Shown: positions 7,538 to 13,808 of the stretch, in pieces | Numbering within the stretch: position 1 is the first letter of the stretch | Layout: every line of letters starts with the position of its first letter | DNA from: an uncultured Ruminiclostridium sp. | Lineage (GTDB): Bacteria; Bacillota; Clostridia; Oscillospirales; Ruminococcaceae | NCBI GenBank assembly: GCA_910588335.1 | Contig: CAJUQV010000041.1 | Location: 1-14,501, forward strand | Length of the DNA: 14,501 nt | Direction of reading: 5' to 3' | The notes under the pieces: generated by a model | What the model saw: only the letters and a program-made list of their open reading frames with translations | Told to the model about the DNA's origin: nothing | The model's database searches: none | Program-made: the position numbers and the translations under genes

Positions 7538-7770
7538 TTTATTTTTCCCTTCAACTTTACTTTAATGTACTGATATATTAAAATTCCAAAGGAATAATGT
7601 AACTAAACCGCTCCCTTACACCTTAAGCGCGGCAAAAAAATTAAGCGTCCGCCTCCGCTGCGGGGAATAAATTCACGGCATGCGTTTCACGGTGCGCGGT
7701 ATCCTTTTTTCGGCAAGGCGCTGAAAATGCTGTTTTAAATATTTAAAACACGAGAACGGCTTTTGATGGA
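7538..7770. other. Non-coding gap with a 20-bp perfect palindrome and a short direct repeat
   Basis: No reading frame with a ribosome site is seen. The gap holds a perfect 20-bp palindrome at 7731-7750, a near-perfect direct repeat (TTCACGG plus a TGCG-type end) at 7672-7684 and 7686-7698, and a GC-rich patch at 7645-7665. On the minus strand that patch makes a weak 4-bp stem followed by a run of seven T (7640-7634). This could be the 3' end of the minus-strand RNA that starts near 8023. A promoter for the SPFH gene is expected here, but no clear one was found. Confidence 0.5.
7731..7750. repeat. Perfect 20-bp palindrome
   Basis: TGTTTTAAATATTTAAAACA is its own reverse complement across all 20 bases; the flanking bases do not extend it. 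It may be a protein-binding site (a homodimer footprint) or an RNA hairpin in the tail of the minus-strand transcript. It is AT-only apart from two G-C pairs, so as RNA it would be weak. Whether it recurs elsewhere in the genome cannot be told from here. Confidence 0.85.
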
Positions 7771-7792
7771 GTCGGCCTGATTATCCGACGCA

Positions 7793-8023
7793 AATATACA
7801 GTAAGAAAACCGTATATTCAATATAAGCGATGATTTTTCAGATCACCTAAATCCAAAACCGCTTGGCTGCCCGACAGGCAGGCGGGAATCGAACCCGCGT
7901 AAAAGTAAGGCAAGACAATACGTCAACCGCACAGCGGCGCGCAGCCCATCGTCCTACCGGTCAATAGCCACTTTACGTAATTTACGAAATACAGCATCAA
8001 GACTTTGGAAAACGAATCCTTAC
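7793..8023 (-). ncRNA. Candidate structured non-coding RNA with a tRNA T-arm-like hairpin (possible raiA-motif class)
   Basis: Minus-strand transcript predicted to start at 8023, seven bases after a consensus promoter. Helices visible by complementarity: 8018-8023 with 7905-7910 (GUAAGG/CCUUAC); 8001-8009 with 7852-7860 (nine pairs, two G-U), closing the whole domain; 7941-7946 with 7865-7870 (GGCUGC/GCAGCC); 7934-7937 with 7927-7930 (CCGC, UGU loop, GCGG); a perfect T-arm, GCGGG-UUCGAUU-CCCGC, at 7882-7898; 7842-7847 with 7829-7834; and 7810-7818 with 7793-7801. Several cross one another, giving pseudoknots. A segment reading ACCGGUAGG (7961-7953) resembles a tRNA D-loop and could dock on the T-loop. 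It is not a canonical tRNA: no acceptor stem directly flanks the T-arm and no anticodon arm is seen. Size and a Clostridia host recall the raiA-motif RNA, but neither raiA nor comFC is adjacent, so that class name is a hypothesis. The 3' end is undetermined. Confidence 0.68.
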
Positions 8024-8029
8024 AAAAAA

Positions 8030-8058
8030 ATTATATCTTAAATTTATAATCAATTCAA
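8030..8058 (-). promoter_or_regulatory. SigA promoter of the minus-strand structured RNA
   Basis: On the minus strand, TTGAAT (8058-8053) and a perfect TATAAT (8035-8030) are 17 bases apart. The start would fall at G8023, exactly the first base of the 5' strand of the GUAAGG/CCUUAC helix. That coincidence supports both calls. No ribosome site follows. Confidence 0.75.
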
Positions 8059-8203
8059 TAGTTAAACAGTACAATTTATAGAACCCAAAGTTAGAGGTTT
8101 TGTCATATTTGAACGAAATTTTACACAGATCTTTACGGCATATATTGCTATCCGTATAAAGCCTTGTCGTAAAACGCATTGGCAAGGTTCACAAGGGGAA
8201 CAA
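8059..8203. other. Short gap between the XRE terminator and the RNA promoter
   Basis: No gene, clear promoter or strong hairpin is seen. GCCTTG at 8161-8166 can pair with CAAGG at 8183-8187, but with no T-run. A 62-codon minus-strand frame reaching in from 7997 has no ribosome site and overlaps the ncRNA promoter. Confidence 0.4.
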
Positions 8204-8240
8204 TAAAAAAGAGTCTCCCGAAAAATACGGGAAACTCTTT
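8204..8240 (-). terminator. Terminator of the XRE regulator gene
   Basis: Read on the minus strand, the stem formed by 8240-8228 and 8220-8208 (13 positions, one mismatch at 8215/8233) encloses a 7-base loop and is followed by a T-run. It lies about 60 bases after the regulator's stop codon and insulates the ncRNA promoter downstream. Confidence 0.88.
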
Positions 8241-8301
8241 AACACCATTTCCAAATCATACCATAAACAAGTCGGAAAAAGGGACTAGTATAAAACATAC
8301 A

Positions 8302-9027
8302 TTAATTCCTGTTTTTTATAATTACCTCTCCGTCGCACTGTACATCGCCTTCAATAATATCGCACTCTATTTTGCAGCCCGCATTGGCATTTCCGGATAT
8401 ATTACTACACTGTATATCTCCTCCGGCTTCCACGCTTCCTTCTATACTGCCGCAATTTACGCTGTCTCCGCAATGAATACTGCCTCCGACTCCGCCGCAG
8501 TTAACACCGTCCCCCGCATGAACATCCCCGTTCACACCACCGCAGTTTACTCCGTCGCCCGCATGGACGTCTCCGCCGACATCTACGCAGTTTACGTTAT
8601 CACCCGCGTTAACGGAACCTGATACGTTGCCTTCAATATTCACGTTTCCCCATACTTCAAAATTCAGTGTTTTTTCGGTTGTATCCGGTATATGAAGCTC
8701 AAAGGACTTATCCTTTTTATATACCTCCTTTTTCAAAACCTCTTGCCCTCGGCACTGAACCACTCTTAGCTTACCATCGTCTGGAATACCTCTAAACATA
8801 ACGTTATTCCCGCTAATGCGGCCATCTTCTCCATAAAATAACTGATCGAGACTGATATTAAATTGTTCGGCTATTTTGGGGAGCATTGTAATGTCGGGAT
8901 AAGATATACCGGTTTCCCATTTGCTCACCGCCTGTACGGTAATCCCAAGTATCTCTCCTAAAGCCTCCTGGCTGATATTCATTTCACGTCGCTTGTTTCT
9001 TATGATTTCACTTATCTTGATTTCCAT
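8302..9027 (-). CDS. XRE-family regulator with a Cys-ladder beta-solenoid tail
   Basis: Predicted DNA-binding regulator. Residues 5-64 form an HTH_3/XRE domain: QEALGEILGITVQAVSKWE (20-38) is the helix-turn-helix and YPDITMLPKIAEQF the following helices. A linker to about residue 125 is mixed beta. From about 125 to 233 the protein is a run of 15-residue repeats of the type VNC-GGV-x-GDVHAGDG, with Cys147, 162, 177, 192, 207 and 222 exactly 15 apart and His155, 170 and 185 forming a second column. The Gly/Val/Asn-rich pattern predicts a narrow beta-solenoid, reminiscent of bactofilin-type polymers, with cysteines stacked on one face. The role of the tail (metal or redox sensing, or oligomerisation) is unknown. 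AAAGGAC at 9038-9044 sets the start. It is divergent from a HAD phosphatase, with shared operator-like elements between them, so autoregulation is likely. Confidence 0.85.
   Translation of the reverse strand: MEIKISEIIRNKRREMNISQEALGEILGITVQAVSKWETGISYPDITMLPKIAEQFNISLDQLFYGEDGRISGNNVMFRGIPDDGKLRVVQCRGQEVLKKEVYKKDKSFELHIPDTTEKTLNFEVWGNVNIEGNVSGSVNAGDNVNCVDVGGDVHAGDGVNCGGVNGDVHAGDGVNCGGVGGSIHCGDSVNCGSIEGSVEAGGDIQCSNISGNANAGCKIECDIIEGDVQCDGEVIIKNRN
8329..8598 (-). repeat. 45-bp coding tandem repeat (six units) in the XRE gene
   Basis: Six consecutive 45-bp units encode residues 144-233 of the regulator. The first three are closest to each other in DNA and protein; the later ones have diverged while keeping the Cys codon at the same place. 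That pattern suggests unit duplication followed by selection on the cysteine spacing. Unit number may vary between strains. Confidence 0.85.
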
Positions 9028-9058
9028 TTTTATAATGTCCTTTCTGCTGTTTGCGGAA

Positions 9059-9099
9059 AATTTACTTTAATATTATTTTAGCATAATTTTACTTAAATT
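9059..9099 (-). promoter_or_regulatory. Promoter/operator region of the XRE gene with two operator-like copies
   Basis: CATAATTTTACTTAAATT at 9082-9099 is an inverted, one-base-shorter copy of the element at 9172-9190 in the divergent promoter. A third, shorter copy, AATTTACTTTAAT, lies at 9059-9071. On the minus strand a -10 TAAAAT at 9080-9075 sits just beyond the first copy, matching the layout of the divergent promoter, but the -35 (TGGTAA, 9103-9098) is poor. Binding by the XRE protein itself is inferred from position only. Confidence 0.5.
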
Positions 9100-9121
9100 A
9101 CCATAAACTGTTCTTTGATTT

Positions 9122-9142
9122 TTTTCAACCGACAGTTGAAAA
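9122..9142. promoter_or_regulatory. 8-bp inverted repeat midway between divergent promoters
   Basis: TTTTCAAC (9122-9129) and GTTGAAAA (9135-9142) are perfect inverted copies separated by five bases. The site lies between the two divergent start regions, outside the shared TTTACTT-type elements, so it may bind a second regulator. As a hairpin it has only two G-C pairs and no T-run on either side, so termination is unlikely. Confidence 0.4.
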
Positions 9143-9168
9143 TGAAAAATTTAAAACCATACTTTATG

Positions 9169-9197
9169 TTGAATTTAAAGTAAAATTATGATATAAT
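9169..9197 (+). promoter_or_regulatory. SigA promoter of the HAD gene with embedded operator-like element
   Basis: TTGAAT at 9169-9174 and a perfect TATAAT at 9192-9197 are 17 bases apart. The spacer and -35 end are occupied by AATTTAAAGTAAAATTATG (9172-9190), the inverted counterpart of 9082-9099. A protein bound there would block polymerase. The start would be near 9204, leaving a leader of about 30 bases. Confidence 0.7.
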
Positions 9198-9234
9198 AAA
9201 AAAAATAAATAACACCGAATTGGAGGAATTCACA

Positions 9235-9855
9235 ATGATAAAATGGCTGTTTTTTGATCTTGGTTCAACATTGATTGATGAAAGCCGATGTATCGAGTAT
9301 CGTATTTCCGAATTGCTTAAGCAGGATAATGCACCAACCAAAGAAATTTTGGAAAAAAGAATGAAAGAAAACGCCGAAATGAATGGGCATCCATATAAGG
9401 ATACGGCAAAAGAATTTGACTTGAAAACAATAAAATGGCCGACACATTTAGAAAAAATATACAGTGAAGTTCCATACGTTCTCAATATACTGACAAAAAA
9501 ATACAATCTGGGTATCATCGCCAATCAAAGTTCCGGTGCCGAAGAGCGTTTACAGGAATATGGAATTAAAAGTTTTTTTGATTTGGTTATTTCTTCGGCC
9601 GAGGTGGGTTTTTCAAAGCCTGATCCTAAAATTTTCCTACTCGCCCTGAACAATGCCGGATGTCTGCCAAAAGAATCTTATATGATCGGAGACAGGCTTG
9701 ATAATGATATTGAACCCGCCTCAAAGCTGGGGATGAATACAATATGGGTCAGACAAGGTATGTTTGCATACGAGAATCCGAAGATTATTGAATGTAAACC
9801 GAATTTTACCGTAAACAATATTTATGAAATCTTAAAAATTTTACAAATAAAATAA
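9235..9855 (+). CDS. HAD-superfamily hydrolase (subfamily IA, YjjG/YihX-like phosphatase)
   Basis: Predicted cytoplasmic phosphatase or related hydrolase of 206 residues. Motif I reads FFDLGST, with nucleophile Asp8; the usual second Asp two residues later is Gly, as in the DLGN-type HAD-IA enzymes. Motif II lies in GIIANQSS, motif III is the Lys of GFSKPDP, and motif IV is GDRLDND. A helical cap domain is inserted after motif I (roughly residues 15-80). The start at 9235 is preferred over the TTG at 9220 because GGAGG at 9222-9226 lies eight bases before the ATG and overlaps the TTG. It is divergent from the XRE regulator with a shared operator layout, so it may be that regulator's target. 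The substrate cannot be told. No clear terminator follows, only AT-rich sequence. Confidence 0.87.
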   Translation: MIKWLFFDLGSTLIDESRCIEYRISELLKQDNAPTKEILEKRMKENAEMNGHPYKDTAKEFDLKTIKWPTHLEKIYSEVPYVLNILTKKYNLGIIANQSSGAEERLQEYGIKSFFDLVISSAEVGFSKPDPKIFLLALNNAGCLPKESYMIGDRLDNDIEPASKLGMNTIWVRQGMFAYENPKIIECKPNFTVNNIYEILKILQIK

Positions 9856-9953
9856 TTAAATTTAAAAATTTTAAAAAAAATGCAAGATAATATAAAAAAT
9901 TTTTTTAAGCATTTATCCGATGTGTAAATAAAATGAAAATTTTTCCTTTTCTA

Positions 9954-9981
9954 TTGACATCAGAAAAAAAATGAATATAAT
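9954..9981 (+). promoter_or_regulatory. SigA promoter of the TetR-ABC operon
   Basis: A perfect -35 TTGACA at 9954-9959 and a perfect -10 TATAAT at 9976-9981 are 16 bases apart. The start is expected near 9988, immediately before or within the palindromic operator. Confidence 0.82.
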
Positions 9982-9989
9982 ATATTCAT

Positions 9990-10003
9990 TGAACGATCGT
10001 TGA
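9990..10003. promoter_or_regulatory. Palindromic TetR-type operator
   Basis: The core AACGATCGTT at 9992-10001 is a perfect 10-bp palindrome, with a further T-A match at 9990/10003. It covers the expected transcription start and sits directly before a TetR gene. TetR regulators commonly bind such GAACG/CGTTC-type sites, so negative autoregulation of the operon is the natural inference. Confidence 0.75.
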
Positions 10004-10022
10004 ACTACTTACGAGGTTGCAT

Positions 10023-10667
10023 ATGACAAAAGATGAATCAACATTAAGAAAGGAACAGGCGGAGAAAACGAAACAAAAGCTGTTGGCCGCCGCAAAATCG
10101 CTTTTCTCCAAAAACGGCTATAACGGCACCTCAGTGCGGTCCATAAGCCATCAAGCCGAACTGGCAGACGGACTTCTGTACCATTATTTTCCCGGCGGAA
10201 AAAAAGAGCTTTTTCAAACAATAGTCGCCGAAAATTTTACGAAGGTCCGAAACGAAGCTGCGGAAGGCTACTGCTATGAACAATACCGCAGCCTCTCCGT
10301 TGAAGAAGTGCTTATATCGGGATTTAACCGTTTTACCGATATAATAGAAAACAACATAAATATTATAAGGATTATTGTTAAAGAAAACAACGCATGTGAT
10401 TTTATTTCCCCCAAAAAAATAATAGATTTAACTGACTGCCATAAAAAAATATGGGCGGATTTTCTCCGACGGCGTGCAGAAGAAGGGGAAATAAAACAGA
10501 TGGACTTTGACGCGGCGGCAGCAACTATATTGTCTTACCTTATAAATTATATAACCATGAGGGCTATGAATATAAAACCTGCCCAAACCGCCGATGATCC
10601 TGACATAAAACGTATAATAAATTATCATATCGATATATGGAAAATAAAAGAACAATCGGATATGTAA
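10023..10667 (+). CDS. TetR/AcrR-family transcriptional repressor
   Basis: Predicted ligand-responsive repressor of 214 residues, normal for the family. The N-terminal DNA-binding domain is clear: KTKQKLLAAAKSLFSKNGY (helix 1), TSVRSISHQAEL (helix 2) and ADGLLYHYFPGGKKELF (recognition helix and helix 4), about residues 15-64. The rest is helical and variable, with a possible ligand pocket containing several Cys and aromatic residues. The ATG at 10023 is chosen over the TTG at 10017 because GAGG at 10013-10016 gives a six-base spacing only for the ATG. A palindrome overlaps its own promoter. The ABC-FtsX gene begins 38 bases after its stop, with no intervening terminator, so it most likely represses that transporter until an inducer, perhaps the exported compound, binds. 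The ligand is unknown. Confidence 0.9.
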   Translation: MTKDESTLRKEQAEKTKQKLLAAAKSLFSKNGYNGTSVRSISHQAELADGLLYHYFPGGKKELFQTIVAENFTKVRNEAAEGYCYEQYRSLSVEEVLISGFNRFTDIIENNINIIRIIVKENNACDFISPKKIIDLTDCHKKIWADFLRRRAEEGEIKQMDFDAAAATILSYLINYITMRAMNIKPAQTADDPDIKRIINYHIDIWKIKEQSDM

Positions 10668-10705
10668 AAATTATACAAAAAAGAAAGAAAGGAAGGAACA
10701 CATCA

Positions 10706-13660
10706 ATGCTGCAATTAAAAGACATAGTAAAGCAGTACGGAGACAAAGACAACGTGATAAAAGCCCTGAAAGGTATAAATATTACCTTCAGGAAAAATGA
10801 GTTTGTGGCAATCTTAGGTCATTCGGGCTGCGGAAAGACCACCATGCTGAACATTATAGGCGGTCTTGATCACGCTACATCGGGCGAACTTATAATCAAT
10901 AATGTTTCCACAAAAAAATTCAGAGACAGAGACTGGGACGCTTACAGAAATCACTCTATCGGCTTCATTTTCCAAAGCTACAATCTTATACCCCACCAGA
11001 CGGTGCTTTCCAATGTGGAACTGGCTCTCACAATATCCGGCGTATCCAAAGCCGAACGAAAGAAAAGAGCCAAAGAAGCCCTCACAAAAGTAGGCTTGGG
11101 CGATCAGCTTCACAAAAAGCCAAACCAGATGTCCGGAGGACAAATGCAGCGCGTAGCCATAGCCAGAGCACTGATAAACAACCCCGACATTCTGCTTGCC
11201 GACGAGCCAACAGGAGCCCTTGACAGCGAGACCAGTATACAGGTAATGGAGCTTCTTAAGGAAATCGCAAAGGACAGATTGGTAATTTTGGTTACACATA
11301 ATCCGGAGCTTGCGGAGCTGTACGCAACAAGAACGGTAAAAGTAAGCGACGGCTTTATAATAAGCGACAGCGATCCTTACGAACCACCAAAGGAGGAAAA
11401 AAAGTCCGACAAATCAAAAAAACGCGTTTCCATGTCCTTCCTTACCGCCGTTTCGCTTTCCCTCAACAACCTCCTGACCAAAAAGGGACGTACTCTTCTG
11501 ACCTCCTTCGCAGGCTCCATCGGAATAATAGGAATCGCTCTTATACTGTCGCTGTCCACAGGAATTAACAACTATATAAACGCGGTACAGGAGGAAACGC
11601 TTTCCTCATATCCCATCAACATTATGAGAGAAAGCACTGACCTTGGCGGTATGTTCGGCACAATTATGGAACGGCATGAAAACGAGTATCTGAACGGCGG
11701 CGGAAACAATGAAAATACCGTGCGCGCAAACACCGACGTATATGAGATATTCAACGCCTTCAATTCCTCCGCTAAGCAAACCAATAATATGAAAGCTTTT
11801 AAGGAATATCTTGAAACCAACGAAGATATTAAAAATAACGCCAGTGCAATTGCTTATTCCTACAGTACAAAAATGCCTGTCTTTACCGAAGATATAAACG
11901 GAAAAATAATTGAATCCGATCTTATGAAGATAATGTCCTCCGCCGGTGGCATGGAAAACAGCTCAATGCTGAACGATTACGCCAATATGATGGAATCAAT
12001 GGGCAAAATGGATATATGGGAGGAAATGCTGCCATCAGAAAACGGAAGCGGAATAAACGATATTCTGCTGAGTCAGTACGATCTGGTATACGGAAGCTGG
12101 CCGCAGAATTACAATGAGGCAGTGCTCGTTCTTACAAGAAGAAATCAGCTTCCTGATATTGTAATGTACACTCTCGGTTTAAAAGACACCGAATCGCTTC
12201 CCGAAATTATGAAAACGGTAATGCGCGGAGACGTTATTGACGACTACGGAAAAACCGAGTGGACATATGAGGAAATATGCGAAAAAGAATACAAGCTTAT
12301 TCTTCCGTGTGAATACTACCGGAAAAGCGAAGACGGAAACGGGTACACCAATCTTTCCGAAAACGAAACGGGGCTTGAGTATCTTTATAACTCCGATGAT
12401 GTGGGCCTTAAGCTGAAAATAGTCGGCTTTATACGCCCCAATGAGGAAACCACCGCTACAATGCTCCAAGGGTATATCGGATACACCAAGGATCTTACCG
12501 ACTATGTTATAGAAAAAACCAATGAAAGCGAGATTGTAAAGGCACAGCTAAATGACACAGAAAACGATGTCATATCCGCCCTGCCGTTTATGAACGACGA
12601 TTACACAGAACCCGACATTACACAAAAAACAGACAGAGTAAAGGAATTTATCAAAAACTCTGAAATAAGCAAAAAAGCCGAGATATACAAATACATACAG
12701 TCTCTTCCCGACAGCGCGGAGGTGGATGCATATGTGGAACAGTATCTGGCGCAGGTAACGAGAGCCGATATAGAAGCGCAGGTATCTCAGAATTACGCTG
12801 AAAACATGGGTATTGATGCGTCTTCCATTATGTCATATATATCACAAATGACTGATGAAGAAATATTTGGTTTTGCGGCAGACGCTATCGCTGAACAATA
12901 TTCTGCACAGTATGCCGCAATGGCGGAACAAAAACTTGCCGCTATGACTATTGAGCAGCTTGCCGCGGCATTGGATGTGACGGAGTTTACCGATGCGCAG
13001 TATGAAAACCTGTTTTTTGAATACACGCCCGACAGATTTTCCCAATCCGATTATGACGGCGTACTTGAAGAATTAGGGTATGCGAATTTTAACAATCCGG
13101 AATCCGTCAAAATTTATGCGAAAACCTTTCGCGACAAAGACAATATTTCCGAATCCATAACCGATTACAACAACAGTGTTACAGAAAATGACAAAATAAA
13201 GTATACCGACTACGTAGCCCTGTTGATGTCATCCATAACCGATATTATAAGCGGCATATCATATCTGCTCATTGCCTTTGTGGGAATCTCTCTGGTGGTT
13301 TCCTCTATTATGATAGGCATAATAACTTATATATCTGTTCTTGAACGCACAAGGGAGATCGGAATTTTAAGAGCAATAGGTGCGTCAAAGAGAGATATTT
13401 CCACCGTGTTCAATGCGGAAACCCTCATAGTCGGATTAGTTTCGGGAATAATCGGCATAGGCATTTCCCTGCTGCTAATTATTCCAATCAACGCAATTGT
13501 GTACAGCTTAACCGGAATTGCCGGATTAAAAGCAGCCCTTCCTCCCGTTGACGCTGTTATATTAGTAATGATAAGCATGATTCTTACGCTTATTGCGGGA
13601 CTTATTCCTTCAAGGGTAGCATCAAAGAGAGATCCCGTTGAAGCCCTGAGAACCGAATAA
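10706..13660 (+). CDS. Fused ABC ATPase-FtsX-type permease (MacB/LolD-like exporter or mechanotransmission protein)
   Basis: Single-chain half transporter of 984 residues. The N-terminal ATPase has Walker A GHSGCGKTT at 38-46, Q-loop Gln90, signature MSGGQ at 142-146, Walker B DILLADEP at 161-168 with Glu167, and H-loop His198. After a charged linker (about 222-245), TM1 lies near 264-284. An extracellular region of about 560 residues follows, rich in acidic residues and with an Ala/Gln-rich helical stretch. TM2-4 lie near 852-874, 906-930 and 950-970, with the FtsX-type LERTREIGILRAIGASKRDI motif after TM2. The topology fits the MacB/FtsX family, in which ATP hydrolysis drives movement of an extracytoplasmic domain. 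The start at 10706 is chosen over an upstream ATG at 10637 because AAAGGAAGG at 10688-10696 precedes it and the longer form would overlap the TetR gene. TetR control suggests export of a drug, peptide or lipid; the cargo is unknown. Confidence 0.9.
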   Translation: MLQLKDIVKQYGDKDNVIKALKGINITFRKNEFVAILGHSGCGKTTMLNIIGGLDHATSGELIINNVSTKKFRDRDWDAYRNHSIGFIFQSYNLIPHQTVLSNVELALTISGVSKAERKKRAKEALTKVGLGDQLHKKPNQMSGGQMQRVAIARALINNPDILLADEPTGALDSETSIQVMELLKEIAKDRLVILVTHNPELAELYATRTVKVSDGFIISDSDPYEPPKEEKKSDKSKKRVSMSFLTAVSLSLNNLLTKKGRTLLTSFAGSIGIIGIALILSLSTGINNYINAVQEETLSSYPINIMRESTDLGGMFGTIMERHENEYLNGGGNNENTVRANTDVYEIFNAFNSSAKQTNNMKAFKEYLETNEDIKNNASAIAYSYSTKMPVFTEDINGKIIESDLMKIMSSAGGMENSSMLNDYANMMESMGKMDIWEEMLPSENGSGINDILLSQYDLVYGSWPQNYNEAVLVLTRRNQLPDIVMYTLGLKDTESLPEIMKTVMRGDVIDDYGKTEWTYEEICEKEYKLILPCEYYRKSEDGNGYTNLSENETGLEYLYNSDDVGLKLKIVGFIRPNEETTATMLQGYIGYTKDLTDYVIEKTNESEIVKAQLNDTENDVISALPFMNDDYTEPDITQKTDRVKEFIKNSEISKKAEIYKYIQSLPDSAEVDAYVEQYLAQVTRADIEAQVSQNYAENMGIDASSIMSYISQMTDEEIFGFAADAIAEQYSAQYAAMAEQKLAAMTIEQLAAALDVTEFTDAQYENLFFEYTPDRFSQSDYDGVLEELGYANFNNPESVKIYAKTFRDKDNISESITDYNNSVTENDKIKYTDYVALLMSSITDIISGISYLLIAFVGISLVVSSIMIGIITYISVLERTREIGILRAIGASKRDISTVFNAETLIVGLVSGIIGIGISLLLIIPINAIVYSLTGIAGLKAALPPVDAVILVMISMILTLIAGLIPSRVASKRDPVEALRTE

Positions 13661-13705
13661 TGTTACCGTTATATTTCATATTTGTATCTTTCGGCAAATT
13701 TCACG

Positions 13706-13767
13706 AAAAAAATTGTAAGTTATGTCAAAGAAAAAATTGTGAAAACTATTGCAAAAAATTGTGAAAT
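13706..13767 (+). repeat. Three phased AAAAAATTGT-type repeats before the SprA-like gene
   Basis: The element A6-7 TTGT(G)AA occurs at 13706-13718, 13731-13745 and 13753-13767, with TTG starts 24 and 22 bases apart, about two helical turns. The third copy overlaps the -35 box and spacer of the promoter at 13749-13777. This may be an activator or repressor array, or intrinsically curved A-tract DNA. No terminator for the ABC gene was recognised in this gap. Confidence 0.5.
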
Positions 13768-13777
13768 ATGGTATCAT
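13749..13777 (+). promoter_or_regulatory. Putative SigA promoter of the SprA-like gene
   Basis: TTGCAA at 13749-13754 and TATCAT at 13772-13777 are 17 bases apart, four matches and five matches to consensus. The start would be near 13784, before the AAAGGAGGG ribosome site at 13794-13802. This also shows that an open frame running back to 13749 is not coding there. Confidence 0.65.
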
Positions 13778-13808
13778 ATTTAGTAAGAATAGGAAAGGAG
13801 GGAAACTT

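Noticed and set aside
7861..7946. Canonical tRNA gene on the minus strand, suggested by the GCGGG-TTCGATT-CCCGC arm
   Set aside because: The T-arm is perfect, but no 7-bp acceptor stem flanks it, a 15-nt hairpin sits where the 3' acceptor strand should be, and no anticodon arm can be drawn. It fits better as part of a larger structured RNA.
8329..8598. CRISPR array, considered because of regular 45-bp repeats
   Set aside because: The repeats are contiguous with no unique spacers and keep the reading frame of the XRE protein.
8179..8622. 147-codon plus-strand frame opposite the XRE gene
   Set aside because: It is the shadow of the 45-bp repeats on the opposite strand; repetition, not coding, keeps it open, and it has no ribosome site.
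9856..9914. Terminator after the HAD gene
   Set aside because: The possible pairings (AAATGC with GCATTT, and A/T runs) are almost entirely A-T with long loops; not convincing.
10637..10705. Upstream in-frame start for the ABC-FtsX gene
   Set aside because: It would overlap the TetR 3' end, has no ribosome site, and adds a basic tail not expected before the ATPase. The ATG at 10706 has a strong AAAGGAAGG site.
13749..13808. Upstream in-frame start for the SprA-like gene
   Set aside because: The extension covers the -35 and -10 boxes and the ribosome site of the 13809 start.
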